A stretch of DNA of 64,000 nucleotides from Spirochaetota bacterium (GCA_027858855.1 JAQIBV010000063.1:20315-84314), one strand, 5' to 3'. Numbered from the stretch's first letter, positions 16,162-26,305 are shown. A program made the numbers and translations. Notes: generated by a model not told the origin, from the sequence alone.

Positions 16162-17580
16162 TTATTGAGGAGTACCGTTTACTATCATTTCTGCCAGATT
16201 TTTAGAATCGGCCGCATACAGATCGTTAGGTACTTCCTGGCCGTTCGCTATATAAGAGATCGGCTTATTATATTTATCGGCAACTTTTACTATATTCCCC
16301 ACAAAAGAAGTTTCATCCACTTTTGTTATCAAAACGCTGTTACACTCTACGGATTTGAAAGCGTCGAAGATATGATCAACATCTCTGCGTTTTGTACTGG
16401 CACTTACACAAAGTATCTTTTCAAAATCACAATCAACCGCATCGGCAAAACTTTTAATTTCTGATATTTTCAAAGTATTTTTATGCGACCGTCCCGAAGT
16501 ATCAATCAGTATAACATCTGCATCTGTTTTATCAATGACGCGTTTCAGCTCTTTTTGTTCATTAACAACATGTATAGGAATACGCATTATTTCTGCATAT
16601 TTTTTAAGCTGTTCGGTTGCGGCAATACGGTATGTATCAATTGTTACGAAGGCAACTTTTTTCTTGTCACGCAGTGCAAGATGTGCCCCCATTTTAGCAA
16701 GAGATGTGGTTTTACCTACTCCTGTGGGGCCTACAAACATAACTATCTTTTTACGTCCTGTATGCTTAACTGGCCCTGAAGTTACGATTTTACTCATAAT
16801 CAGTTCTTCAAGATTCTTTTTGATAATAGAACTGTCATTTATTTCGACATGACTAAGACTCTCTTTTACAGCACAAATAAGTTCACTGCTCTCTTCATCT
16901 GTGTACTCATTTTCCTGTAAAATGCGAATGTACTCTTTGATATTATCATGCTCCTCTTCAGGTTTTGCCTGAAACGGAGTCGAGTTCTGTTTTTCAAGTA
17001 AACGGTTCAGGCTTGCCTTTACATCATAAAACTCTTTTTCAAAATTTTTAAGTTTTTCATATTCATCGGTTGATATCTCAACAATTGGATCTTTGCTCGA
17101 GTCTTTGCCCGGCTGATACTCATTATTCCGTTCGGGCTCAGGTTGTGCGTATTGCTTATTGTATTGATATTGCGGGGCAGTTCGTTCAGAAGTAAAACCT
17201 GTCTGAGATTCACCGAAATAGGGCTCACGGGCAGCTGCTGTACGGTTTTCATCGCGAACAGCACTACGATTTCGAACCGATGCAGAGCCAGTTTCTGAAT
17301 TGAGTGACTCACGCTTGATTGAAGATCGAAGCGAATCGGTTACGTCATTATTAACTTTAATATCAAGTGAACTACGACGTGGTGCCGGGCTACGGCTAGT
17401 AGAAGGTTCAGGAATAGCTGCCATAAGCTCGACAATCTCTTTAGCAAAAAAACGGTTATTAAAGATTCCACCATCTTTTACATATTTATGGCTGATTGGT
17501 ATTGCATCTTCGCCATATTTCTGTTTTAATAATTTCAAGGCTTCATTGTAATTTTCTGCTGTAAATTTGACATACTTCAT
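16162..17580 (-). CDS. flhF: Flagellar biosynthesis GTPase FlhF
   Basis: SRP-type GTPase that positions the flagellum. The basic N-terminal domain (KFTAENYNEALKLLKQKYGEDAIPIS) is followed by a long polar linker (about 70-190), the NG domain with FVGPTGVGKTTSLAKMGA, DTYRIAATEQLKKYAEI, VILIDTSGRS and TKVDE. 472 residues, normal. It follows flhA, separated by a short stretch of 9-bp repeats. Confidence 0.95.
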   Translation of the reverse strand: MKYVKFTAENYNEALKLLKQKYGEDAIPISHKYVKDGGIFNNRFFAKEIVELMAAIPEPSTSRSPAPRRSSLDIKVNNDVTDSLRSSIKRESLNSETGSASVRNRSAVRDENRTAAAREPYFGESQTGFTSERTAPQYQYNKQYAQPEPERNNEYQPGKDSSKDPIVEISTDEYEKLKNFEKEFYDVKASLNRLLEKQNSTPFQAKPEEEHDNIKEYIRILQENEYTDEESSELICAVKESLSHVEINDSSIIKKNLEELIMSKIVTSGPVKHTGRKKIVMFVGPTGVGKTTSLAKMGAHLALRDKKKVAFVTIDTYRIAATEQLKKYAEIMRIPIHVVNEQKELKRVIDKTDADVILIDTSGRSHKNTLKISEIKSFADAVDCDFEKILCVSASTKRRDVDHIFDAFKSVECNSVLITKVDETSFVGNIVKVADKYNKPISYIANGQEVPNDLYAADSKNLAEMIVNGTPQ

Positions 17581-17602
17581 CTTTTTTTCTCCCCTTTACT
17601 AA

Positions 17603-17647
17603 GCTGTTAGAGCTGTTAGTGCTGTTAGTGCTGTTTAAGCTGTTGCC
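17603..17647 (-). repeat. Tandem 9-bp repeats overlapping the flhA stop
   Basis: Five copies of a 9-bp unit (GCTGTTAGT on the plus strand, with small changes) cover the end of flhA and 32 bases beyond its stop codon. In the flhA frame the units downstream of TAA would read Thr-Ala-Leu repeatedly until a TAG at 17599-17601, so the array looks like a former or switchable Thr-Ala-Leu tail of FlhA cut by the stop. Confidence 0.85.
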
Positions 17648-19731
17648 GACTGCATCATCGCTGACGAGACGACATTTACGTTTATATTTGAAATGATTTC
17701 ATTATAAGACAGTACAATAGCGTCACTCACCTCACGCTCGAGAAGCGAGAAAAGAACAGAGCGTATATGCGGAGAAACGAGATAGAGAGGCATATACCCT
17801 ATCTGCTTACAATTTTTATACGACTCGAGCAGAGCATTCATTACCATAGAATGAGTCTGCGGATCAAGACCAACTACACGGCCTTCAACAGGGTCATCAT
17901 GTATTCCTTCACGAATTATACCTTCAAGTTCGGGATCAACCGTAATCGCGAACATGACTCCACCGTCACTATAATCATTGCATATCTGACGGGCCAGTGC
18001 CGCACGCACATATTCAGTTAGCATTGAAGGATCAGTTGTGTATTCCTGATAGTTAGCCAGTGTTTCGAAGATGGTCACAAGGTTTCTGATAGATACCCGT
18101 TCGCGAAGCAGGTTCTGCAGAACTCGCTGAACTACCGAGAGTGACATCTTGTTTTTATCCATAATGTCGCTGACCACGGCGGGATAATCGTTTTTAATAT
18201 TATCAATAAGCTGCTGTACTTCCTGGCGACCCAGAATTTCATCAGCATGACGCTTAATAATCTCTGTAAGATGCGTTGCAATAATTGTTGGGCAATCAAC
18301 CACGGTGTAACCATTTCGCTCAGCAAAATCACGTTTTTCAGCATCAATCCATATAGCACTCAAACCAAAAGTTGGCTCAATAAATTCCTGGCCTTCAATC
18401 TTCTCGATTACGTCGCCCGAATCCATGGCCATCAGTTTACCGACCATCAGAACTCCATTACCGATATCGACACCCTTTATCAATATCGAATAGGACTCCG
18501 GTGCAAGCTCCATATTATCACGGATCCTGATAGGAGGAACAATAAGCCCCATATTCAGAGCACTCATACGGCGTATCTTCGTTATACGATCAAGCAGGGT
18601 TCCCCCCTGTTTCGGATCAACGAGAGGAATCAGATTATAGCCGATTTCGACTTCCAGAGGATCAACTGAAACGTAGGGAACAACAGATTCAGGTTTATCG
18701 GCTCCACTTTTTTCAGCCTCTGTTCTTTTAAGTTCATCTGCGGCATCATTCTGTGTACGTTGCAAGAAGATTGCAAGTGCACCAAGTGCAATAGCAATAA
18801 CCAGAATTGACATCTTCGGAAACCCGGGAATCATGGCAGAAGCTGCCAGCGCCGCAGCACCGATAAGGAGAGCTCGCGGTTGAGCACTGAACTGTTTTGC
18901 TATTTCTTCAGGAAGGTTGCCCTCGGATACCGAACGGGTTACAATGATACCTGTTGCTGTTGTTATCAAAAGAGAAGGTATCTGACCAACGAGGCCGTCA
19001 CCTATTGTAAGCAGAGAATAGGTTCTACTTGCAACATCAAAGGTTTCACCGCGCATTGCCATACCTATTATAAAACCACCGAGTATGTTAATAAAGGTAA
19101 TAAGAATACCTACCTTAACGTCTCCCTGTACGAATTTACTCGCTCCATCCATGGCTCCGTAAAAGTCGGTCTCTTTTCGCAATTCACTGCGACGTTTATT
19201 GGCCTCCTCTTCGGTTATAACTCCATTTGCAAAGTCAGAGTCGATAGTCATCTGCTTGCCTGGCAAAGAGTCGAGAGTAAAACGGGCTGCAACTTCCGCA
19301 GTACGGGTTGCACCTTTGGTGATTACTATAAACTGAACAGCAACAAGAATAATGAATATTATAAAACCGATTACATAGTTGCCACCAACTACAAAGGTTC
19401 CAAAAGTTCGAACAATTTTGCCATCAAACGCAGCGCCATGAAGCAGAATCAATCGAGTAGACGAAACATTCAAAGCCAGACGAAAAACAGTTGTTACCAG
19501 AAGCAGTGTCGGAAAAATGGAAAAGTCATATGCTCGTGGAACAAACATAACTATAAGAAGTGTCAGAAGACCAATTCCGATACTTATAATCATTAGAAAA
19601 TCGAGAAGAAAGGTCGGCAACGGAACAATAAGCATGGCAACAATCGAAATAACTCCGACGCCGAGTAAAAGATCTTTCCGATGCATCCAGTCGCTACCGC
19701 GAAAACCAGTACTGAGTGGTGCTTCTGCCAT
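17635..19731 (-). CDS. flhA: Flagellar export gate protein FlhA
   Basis: 698-residue core component of the flagellar type III export gate. The N-terminal half has seven or eight transmembrane helices, including the conserved FHIPEP-like region (RGETFDVASRTYSLLTIGDGLVGQIPSLL), and the C-terminal cytoplasmic half binds chaperones (PLVDPKQGGTLLDRITKIRR, the VVDCPTIIATHLTE segment). It begins 84 bases after flhB. Its last codons are part of a 9-bp tandem repeat. Confidence 0.97.
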   Translation of the reverse strand: MAEAPLSTGFRGSDWMHRKDLLLGVGVISIVAMLIVPLPTFLLDFLMIISIGIGLLTLLIVMFVPRAYDFSIFPTLLLVTTVFRLALNVSSTRLILLHGAAFDGKIVRTFGTFVVGGNYVIGFIIFIILVAVQFIVITKGATRTAEVAARFTLDSLPGKQMTIDSDFANGVITEEEANKRRSELRKETDFYGAMDGASKFVQGDVKVGILITFINILGGFIIGMAMRGETFDVASRTYSLLTIGDGLVGQIPSLLITTATGIIVTRSVSEGNLPEEIAKQFSAQPRALLIGAAALAASAMIPGFPKMSILVIAIALGALAIFLQRTQNDAADELKRTEAEKSGADKPESVVPYVSVDPLEVEIGYNLIPLVDPKQGGTLLDRITKIRRMSALNMGLIVPPIRIRDNMELAPESYSILIKGVDIGNGVLMVGKLMAMDSGDVIEKIEGQEFIEPTFGLSAIWIDAEKRDFAERNGYTVVDCPTIIATHLTEIIKRHADEILGRQEVQQLIDNIKNDYPAVVSDIMDKNKMSLSVVQRVLQNLLRERVSIRNLVTIFETLANYQEYTTDPSMLTEYVRAALARQICNDYSDGGVMFAITVDPELEGIIREGIHDDPVEGRVVGLDPQTHSMVMNALLESYKNCKQIGYMPLYLVSPHIRSVLFSLLEREVSDAIVLSYNEIISNINVNVVSSAMMQSATA

Positions 19732-19815
19732 TATGTTTCTCCTTGAATATTATATAACGCCTGATAACAGTTTTAATTCAGACAAATGAACAATTTAAGC
19801 CATGCAAAGTACAGC

Positions 19816-20976
19816 CTACACTACAGAACCAAGACGCCCTTTTTCATAAAGAACAAAGTATATTTCTGAAACAGCCTTGAACAGTTCTGCCGGAATCTCT
19901 TGGCCGATTTCGACCTCTTTATAGAGTGCCTGTGCCAGGGGTCGATTTTCTATCAACATTATATTATTCGACCTTGCCACCTCTTTGATTCGCAAAGCCA
20001 TGGAATCGACTCCTTTTGCGATAACCGCCGGAGCCTGCATGATCTGCTGATCCCACTGCAGGGCGATAGAGAAGTGAGTCGGATTCGTTACTATTACATC
20101 AGCTTTCGGGACTTCCCTGATCATATTACGTGTTAAAATATCACGCTGCATTTCACGTAATCGCGCTCTCATTTGCGGATCTCCCTGAGCCTCCTTAAAC
20201 TCCTCTTTAACCTCTTGTTTAGACATCTTTAAAGACTCCATGAATTCCTGACGCTGAAAAATATAATCAGGAACCGCAAGAATCAGCATGAGTACCGCTG
20301 ATGAAATAATTATCTTAAAAGCTATCCAGCATATCTGAGATAGAGCCGTGGCTATCGAGACATCCGGAGAGCGGAGAACAATATCAAAATCAGCAGAAAT
20401 TATCAGATAAGAACAGGTACCAACAACCGCTATTTTAAAAAGCGTTTTAAACAGATTCATCAGAACCCGTTTAGAGATCAGAATCTTTTTCATCATCTCG
20501 GCCGGACTAAGCTTAATTTTCGAGAAATCGAGCTGAAGCGGATGGGCTGTAAACTGAAAACCAACCTGTATAACATTCCCCATTACACCCGCGACAAGAC
20601 ATATACCGAAAAGAGGGGCAAGTAGCTTAGCCAAAAAGAGAACAATCCGAAAGCCTTCGTTCAACGCTGTACGATCAGTTAAATGAAATCCTTTAAAGTT
20701 AGCGATATAAAACTTGGTCATGGCTGCCAGTTCGGTAAATATCCAATCACCCAGAAAGAAAATGAATGTAAAACCCAGTATTACAACGAGAGACTGCGGC
20801 AACTCCTCTGTTTTCGCAACCTGCCCCTTTTTACGGGCATCCTGTATCTTTTTTTCGGTCGGTTCTTCGGTACGACCCTCGTCGTCAGGATCAGCAAAAC
20901 GCTGAAGATCAAGACGATACAGCTTCAGATCATCATCCGAAAAAATCGCAAACTTTTTCTTTAAAAATTCACTCAT
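19816..20976 (-). CDS. flhB: Flagellar export switch protein FlhB
   Basis: Autocleaving substrate-specificity switch of the export apparatus. Four transmembrane helices follow the RTEEPTEKKIQDARKKGQV start motif; the NPTH cleavage site is in VTNPTHFSIALQWD, with the C-terminal FlhB-C domain after it. An N-terminal extension of about 35 residues precedes the usual TEEPTEKK start. 386 aa. It begins two bases after fliR. Confidence 0.97.
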   Translation of the reverse strand: MSEFLKKKFAIFSDDDLKLYRLDLQRFADPDDEGRTEEPTEKKIQDARKKGQVAKTEELPQSLVVILGFTFIFFLGDWIFTELAAMTKFYIANFKGFHLTDRTALNEGFRIVLFLAKLLAPLFGICLVAGVMGNVIQVGFQFTAHPLQLDFSKIKLSPAEMMKKILISKRVLMNLFKTLFKIAVVGTCSYLIISADFDIVLRSPDVSIATALSQICWIAFKIIISSAVLMLILAVPDYIFQRQEFMESLKMSKQEVKEEFKEAQGDPQMRARLREMQRDILTRNMIREVPKADVIVTNPTHFSIALQWDQQIMQAPAVIAKGVDSMALRIKEVARSNNIMLIENRPLAQALYKEVEIGQEIPAELFKAVSEIYFVLYEKGRLGSVV

Positions 20977-20977
20977 T

Positions 20978-21757
20978 TTACACCGGCCAATACATAAGAA
21001 TTTTTGATATAAAATGAAAACTGCGTTCCATAGATACCTGCATGATTCTGATAATAAGCGGTGCTAAAAAAACGATAAGCACAAAGGCCACCAAAATTTT
21101 AAACGGAAAACCAAGCATCATAATATTCATTTGCGGTGCAGTTTTTGCCAGCACTCCCATTGCAACAGAAACCAGAAAAACAGTAGCCATAATTGGCAGG
21201 GCTATCTTCAAAGCGACAACGAACATGCCAGAAAAAGAGTATATCAGATACTTCATATGACTCTCAATTGCAGTTGGAGAAAATGACATTATCGGTGCAA
21301 GTTCAAAAGAACGATAAATGGCACTTAATAAAAAATGGTGACCATTAATATAAAGGAAAACCAGTAAGCCCATCATGTTTTTCATCTGACCAATAATTGG
21401 TACCGAGATCTGAGCCATTGGGTCGACTACTTCACTAAAACCGAATCCTATTTGAACAGAAAAATACTGCCCCGCAAGTTGAAAAGCCGTAAAAATAATT
21501 GAAGCTATAAAACCGATATAAATACCAATAACAACCTGCCAAAGAACCATCAATCCATATTCGAGCATGTTGCCGGAGACACTTATTCCATTTTTCATAA
21601 TAAGTGGAAAAATCACCAATGCTACAAAAAATGCAAGCAGCGACTTCAAACGAATCGGAGTTACTCCACTTGAGAAAAAGGGCGCTACCATAAACATCGA
21701 ATGCACACGTATCATTACCAGAAGAAACGCCTGAAAGTTATAGATAAAATAGAGCAT
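20978..21757 (-). CDS. fliR: Flagellar export protein FliR
   Basis: Inner-membrane component of the FliPQR export pore. Six hydrophobic segments span the 259 residues; family features include the early RVHSMFMVAPFFSS, and the central QIGFGFSEVVDPMAQISVPIIGQ. Its start shares one base with the end of fliQ. Confidence 0.95.
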   Translation of the reverse strand: MLYFIYNFQAFLLVMIRVHSMFMVAPFFSSGVTPIRLKSLLAFFVALVIFPLIMKNGISVSGNMLEYGLMVLWQVVIGIYIGFIASIIFTAFQLAGQYFSVQIGFGFSEVVDPMAQISVPIIGQMKNMMGLLVFLYINGHHFLLSAIYRSFELAPIMSFSPTAIESHMKYLIYSFSGMFVVALKIALPIMATVFLVSVAMGVLAKTAPQMNIMMLGFPFKILVAFVLIVFLAPLIIRIMQVSMERSFHFISKILMYWPV

Positions 21758-22029
21758 TACGCTGCACCAATTTTAGATATTTCCATAAATAACTGCTGTG
21801 TGTAATTCACAAGCATGTGGATCATCCATGCAGCCGATAGGACAATCGACAGGAAAATAGCTACTATTTTCGGAACAAAAGTCAGTGTCTGCTCCTGAAT
21901 AGAGGTAGTTGTCTGGAAAATAGAGACAATAAGTCCGACAACCATGGCCGAAATCAAAACTGGAGAGGCCACCATAAGTGTTATCATCAACGCGTTACGC
22001 AATAACATTACAACTGTAACATCTGTCAT
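21757..22029 (-). CDS. fliQ: Flagellar export protein FliQ
   Basis: 90-residue two-helix protein of the FliPQR pore with the typical MLLRNALMITLMVASPVLI first helix, the VGLIVSIFQTTTSIQEQTLTFVPKI junction and the second helix. Length matches the family exactly. A single base is shared with fliR. Confidence 0.97.
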   Translation of the reverse strand: MTDVTVVMLLRNALMITLMVASPVLISAMVVGLIVSIFQTTTSIQEQTLTFVPKIVAIFLSIVLSAAWMIHMLVNYTQQLFMEISKIGAA

Positions 22030-22044
22030 CGTACACTATCTCCT

Positions 22045-22812
22045 CTATACAAAAGATCTAACCAGCTCGTAAATAATGAGATTCCATCCGTCCACCAGAA
22101 CGAAGAGAATTATTTTAAAGGGCAGCGAAATCATTACCGGCGGCAGCATGATCATACCCATAGCCATCAGAGCACTTGCAACAATCATATCGATAACTAT
22201 AAACGGAATAAATATCCGTACTCCTATTTCAAATGCACGCCGCATTTCGCTTATCATGAAAGCTGGTATCAGACAGTATGATGGAATATCACTTTCAGTC
22301 TGCGGCTTATCGATATTTCCCAATTCTATAAACAGGGCAATGTCTTTCTTTCTTGTCTGTTTGAACATGAATTCACGCATAGGATCCATAGCGTTTTTAA
22401 AAAACAGTTCATTAGACAACTCTCCCTTCATATAGGGTTGCAGGGCATTCTCGTTTATGGTCTTGAAAGTCGGCGCCATAACGAAAGCGGTTAAAAAGAT
22501 GGAGAGCCCGACAATAACCTGAGTCGGGGGCATCTGTTGAAGAGCCAAAGCACGTTTAACAAAATCGAGTACAATTACAATCCGTGTAAAAGCCGTCATC
22601 ATAAGCGCTATTGACGGAGCCAGGGTCAAAATTGTGAGTAAAAATAGCACCTGTAAAGCCAGGGCTACATCCTGTGGGCTATCGGCTTCAGTAATGTCGA
22701 AGGCAATCTTCGGTATAGGCATCTGAACACCGCCTACATCCTGCGCCGCAATCAAAGACGGTACAAACAATACACTGAAAATTATGAAAATAGATATTAC
22801 TTTACTCTTCAT
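22045..22812 (-). CDS. fliP: Flagellar export protein FliP
   Basis: Five-ring core subunit of the export gate. A cleavable signal peptide (about residues 1-22) is followed by the FliP helices with LTLAPSIALMMTAFTRIVIVL, the QMPPTQVIVGLSIFLT segment, and MIVASALMAMGMIMLPPVMISLPFKI. The end of fliO overlaps the start by 11 bases. Confidence 0.97.
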   Translation of the reverse strand: MKSKVISIFIIFSVLFVPSLIAAQDVGGVQMPIPKIAFDITEADSPQDVALALQVLFLLTILTLAPSIALMMTAFTRIVIVLDFVKRALALQQMPPTQVIVGLSIFLTAFVMAPTFKTINENALQPYMKGELSNELFFKNAMDPMREFMFKQTRKKDIALFIELGNIDKPQTESDIPSYCLIPAFMISEMRRAFEIGVRIFIPFIVIDMIVASALMAMGMIMLPPVMISLPFKIILFVLVDGWNLIIYELVRSFV

Positions 22813-23590
22813 CGTATCTGTTTATCTCCCGCAAGCGTGACCGCTGCTTCCGCATATATTCGATACGTTCATCATCGAAAAACTTCCGTTCAGTAACTCG
22901 CTCTTCATCCCGAACCGAAGAGACAACCATCTGTTCAAAATTATCCGTTGGAACAGCATCCTCAGACTTCTGCTGTCTGGACGAACCTGATGTTTTATTG
23001 TTTTTTTGTACAAAATCTATAAATGTTTCAATTTGCCCTTTCAAGAAATGCTGAAACCCACCCTCCTGCACAGTGACCGAGCGGGAACTCTGTAATTTTA
23101 TGCGATCTATTTCGTCACGGTCAGAAACCTCTTTCAGAAGTGAAATATTCGAGTCACAAACACCCAGCACAAGAACGCGGGAACCTACCTCGACTACCTG
23201 AATCTGTTTATTTGTTCCCAACGGCATTACAGCAACCGTCGAAAGAACACCGGCTCCACTTGAAGCTATTGCACCATGGCGTGTCAGATAACGCACAAAG
23301 AAATAGAAACCAAGAACAATCAAGGCTATTATGAAAAGAGCCTTGAAGATCATCCACCCATAAGAGGTCTCTTCAACAATGGGCGTCTCATAGTCGTATA
23401 GAGTCTCTTCGACAGGAGGGTCAGCTACGGCACCCTCTTCAGCAACAACTTGAGGAGAGACGACCTCATTTTCTGCTTCAGTTTGATCGGCAAATGCCGA
23501 TTGTAGATACAGGGTACTGCATACAAGAGCAATAATTACAACAAGAACCATCCTGTTAATAATATGGCCGACGTTCTTTAATAGGTGCAT
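22802..23590 (-). CDS. fliO: FliO/FliZ-like flagellar assembly protein
   Basis: Bitopic protein that helps assemble the FliPQR complex. A signal-like N-terminal hydrophobic stretch (about 10-35) is followed by an acidic periplasmic region, a second transmembrane helix (about 82-100, MIFKALFIIALIVLGFYFFVRY) and a FliO domain (STVAVMPLGTNKQIQVVEVGSRVLVLGVCDSNISLLKEV). The C-terminal half is charged. 262 aa, similar to spirochaete FliZ in size and position. Confidence 0.88.
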   Translation of the reverse strand: MHLLKNVGHIINRMVLVVIIALVCSTLYLQSAFADQTEAENEVVSPQVVAEEGAVADPPVEETLYDYETPIVEETSYGWMIFKALFIIALIVLGFYFFVRYLTRHGAIASSGAGVLSTVAVMPLGTNKQIQVVEVGSRVLVLGVCDSNISLLKEVSDRDEIDRIKLQSSRSVTVQEGGFQHFLKGQIETFIDFVQKNNKTSGSSRQQKSEDAVPTDNFEQMVVSSVRDEERVTERKFFDDERIEYMRKQRSRLREINRYDEE

Positions 23591-23740
23591 CTGATTTTTC
23601 CTGTCTGATTGATTTTCGAAATTTTAAAAACTACTAAAGCTGTGCAAATTTATTCAAACGTGAAACCGTCCCCAACGGCTTCACGTTATGTCTCATTAGA
23701 AAACGGGCTCTGCACCAGACAGAACCGGAATCATTCACCG

Positions 23741-24796
23741 TTACGAATTACTACCAACCCTTGTTAAACGTTCTGATGGTGAAACAATATCAGTTACACG
23801 AACACCGAAGTTTTCATCAATTACTACGACCTCACCCTTTGCGATCAACTTACCGTTTACAAGTAGATCGACAGGCTCACCAGCAAGTTTATCAAGCTCT
23901 ATAATGGAGCCCTCCCCCAAACCAAGAACATCTTTAACCAGATATTTTGTACGGCCAAGCTCGACAGTCAACGTTAACTGTACATCCATCAACAGGCCTA
24001 TATTCTGGGTGTTTTCTGGCATTCCGGAACCAGAAAGTGGAGGGAATTTTACCGGCGCAATATCTACCTGACCGGGTTGCTGCATTTGCTGCTGCATGCC
24101 TCCACCAGATGAACCCTGTGACTGAACATTTCCAGTAAGACTGTTTGCAAGCGACAGATCAAGCAGGTGATACATTTTAGAATTAAGAACACCGGGTATT
24201 GATAAGTTGTAGGTTATCTTTATTATTTCACCAGAGGGAAACCTGAAGTCTCCCGGAGAATTGACTACGTTAATTTCAGGTGGAGTTGTCCCAATTGGTG
24301 CACCAATTTTGCTGCTTATCTGTGTAGCAACCGAAGAAAGCATAGTACCAATCAACTCGGATAGCATACTCTCGTGAGCTTCCGTAAGTTGATCTGGAGC
24401 GGCGCCCTTTTGCCCCATCATCAGACCTGCAATCTGTGCCGCATCGACACCTGAGAGTAAAATACTGTTTTGACCGGTAACGCCACCATTAAAACCCATC
24501 TGCACCTGTACGAACTGGCCCGAAAAATCCTGAGAAAGAGATGAACCATCTTTAGACTCGACCATTGAATTACTGACAGTCAGGTCATTCTGAAGATACC
24601 CACCAACTCCTGGAGAAACAGCAGCCATAACAGAGTTCATCAAGTCGGATAACGCCCCCTTCTGCGCTGCAGAAAGAGAACCACCACCGCCAAAAGATGC
24701 CGAAGCAGCTGGCTGATCTGAAGCCTGTGGTGTCACATCATCAGTACCTTTTAACAGAGCATCTATTTCGTCTTGAGAAAGGGAACCATCACCCAT
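23741..24796 (-). CDS. fliY: Flagellar switch protein FliN/FliY with CheC-like domain
   Basis: Three parts are seen: an N-terminal CheY-binding motif (GDGSLSQDEIDALL), a CheC-like middle (about residues 125-230, with HESMLSELIGTMLSSVATQISS) and a C-terminal FliN/SpoA surface-presentation domain (about 265-345, ELGRTKYLVKDVLGLGEGSIIEL). The start at 24796 has a GAGG Shine-Dalgarno; an upstream in-frame GTG adds only four residues. FliM is normally encoded just upstream in this type of operon and is absent here. Confidence 0.92.
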   Translation of the reverse strand: MGDGSLSQDEIDALLKGTDDVTPQASDQPAASASFGGGGSLSAAQKGALSDLMNSVMAAVSPGVGGYLQNDLTVSNSMVESKDGSSLSQDFSGQFVQVQMGFNGGVTGQNSILLSGVDAAQIAGLMMGQKGAAPDQLTEAHESMLSELIGTMLSSVATQISSKIGAPIGTTPPEINVVNSPGDFRFPSGEIIKITYNLSIPGVLNSKMYHLLDLSLANSLTGNVQSQGSSGGGMQQQMQQPGQVDIAPVKFPPLSGSGMPENTQNIGLLMDVQLTLTVELGRTKYLVKDVLGLGEGSIIELDKLAGEPVDLLVNGKLIAKGEVVVIDENFGVRVTDIVSPSERLTRVGSNS

Positions 24797-24897
24797 GACA
24801 AACCTCACACTTAAGTTTCATTACATACATAAACCGTGAAAGAAACGGCTTGGGTCACATGGGCAAGCAGACCAGCCCAGACTACATACCCGTAAGT

Positions 24898-25422
24898 TTA
24901 GTTAACTACAAACTCTCGAAAATATACTTCCTTTATCTTTCCTGAAATCAGGATAACATTCACGTGTGCTTTTATCTCTTCAGCCAGCGCCACGGTATCT
25001 TCGACAGAGTCAAGATCCTCATACCGCTTTCCACGCAGAATAATATTTACCAAATGCTGAATCTGAACTGTACGTCTGATAAGCTCTGTGTTAAGCTCGA
25101 CATTATCATCATAGCCCAACGAGATAGATATTTTTGCAAAATGAGGCTCGGCATCCTTCGTCGTCACCGCAAAATCAGGCAGACTGAAATTTGATAACGG
25201 TTGTGGCGGTGGAGCGACAACTATGTCCTGCTCACGTTCATAGGCGCGCTCCTGAACATACTTCGATACCGTATACGAAATCAAAATTATTACAAATACG
25301 CCCGCGATTGCCCCGACCCCAAACATCAGAATCTTTATAAGCTTCGAAGCACCCGCGGATCCCGCTTCCTCGACGGACCCTTCACCGGACTCTATGTCAT
25401 CATTTAGATCTTCATCACCCAT
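24898..25422 (-). CDS. fliL: Flagellar basal body protein FliL
   Basis: Single-pass inner-membrane protein that supports the stators. An acidic cytoplasmic N-terminus, a transmembrane helix (about 28-52, KILMFGVGAIAGVFVIILISYTV) and the FliL periplasmic domain (PHFAKISISLGYDDNVELNTE, then a long helix with VRRTVQIQHLVNIIL) are visible. 174 aa. Confidence 0.9.
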   Translation of the reverse strand: MGDEDLNDDIESGEGSVEEAGSAGASKLIKILMFGVGAIAGVFVIILISYTVSKYVQERAYEREQDIVVAPPPQPLSNFSLPDFAVTTKDAEPHFAKISISLGYDDNVELNTELIRRTVQIQHLVNIILRGKRYEDLDSVEDTVALAEEIKAHVNVILISGKIKEVYFREFVVN

Positions 25423-25528
25423 GAAATCCTCTCACTCCGGAGACAAACTATACTATTACACATTCATGCGACATAATAATACAGATATTTCTCCTGTCAA
25501 TTAATTTAACATATAACGGAATCGCCCG

Positions 25529-26305
25529 TTAACGCCACTCTTCACCCGGAAGTGGCCGCTCTATTCCCGGCTTGCTGGACTCAGTATAGACCTGATCACG
25601 TAAAATCACTATATCTACCCGTCGATTAAACGCCCGTCCCTCCGGGGTATTGTTATTATCCACTGGGCGATACTCGGCAAACCCCACCGCCGAAAGCTTT
25701 CGCGGCTCTACATTTTCGACTTCGGTTAAATAACGGATAATATTCACACTCCGGGCGGACGAAAGCTCCCAGTTTGTCTCATATCGAGCTTCGGTGGTAC
25801 CCGGACTTATCGGATTACTGTCTGTATGGCCCTCTATTCGGGTAAAGTTCGGAATAGAGCCCATAATCGCAGTCACCTTACTCAAAACAGGTCGTATCTC
25901 TTCTTTCAAAGCTGCTGAACCGGGATCAAAATAAGCGTCACTCGCCAATGATATTATCAGCCCGCGTTCATCCTCTCGTATACGAACCTTTTTAGACTGA
26001 ATTTCGGGCTTAAAGGCCTCAAGCGCTTTTTTTAACCGCTGAGCCAAAGACCGCTTCTTAGCCTCGGACGGCAGAGTATTTATATTAAGACCCATCTCTT
26101 CAAGACGCCCCTTTGACAAGGTATGACCACCCTCAAACATTCCTAACGAACCGCGAAACGAAGAGAGTATCAAGAAAAAGTCTTTACCATCAATATCCGC
26201 AGTCGAGAACATCAGAATAAAGAAAGTTAGCAGAAGAGTAACCAGATCAGACCACGATGTAAGCCACGTCGGGGCCGGAGGTGGGCATTTCTTTTTTTTC
26301 TTCAT
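25529..26305 (-). CDS. motB: Flagellar stator protein MotB
   Basis: Stator subunit anchored to peptidoglycan. The transmembrane helix contains the essential proton-carrying Asp in SWSDLVTLLLTFFILMFST (residue 20), and the C-terminal OmpA-like domain has FTRIEGHTDSNPI and FNRRVDIVIL. A single base is shared with motA's end. Confidence 0.96.
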   Translation of the reverse strand: MKKKKKCPPPAPTWLTSWSDLVTLLLTFFILMFSTADIDGKDFFLILSSFRGSLGMFEGGHTLSKGRLEEMGLNINTLPSEAKKRSLAQRLKKALEAFKPEIQSKKVRIREDERGLIISLASDAYFDPGSAALKEEIRPVLSKVTAIMGSIPNFTRIEGHTDSNPISPGTTEARYETNWELSSARSVNIIRYLTEVENVEPRKLSAVGFAEYRPVDNNNTPEGRAFNRRVDIVILRDQVYTESSKPGIERPLPGEEWR

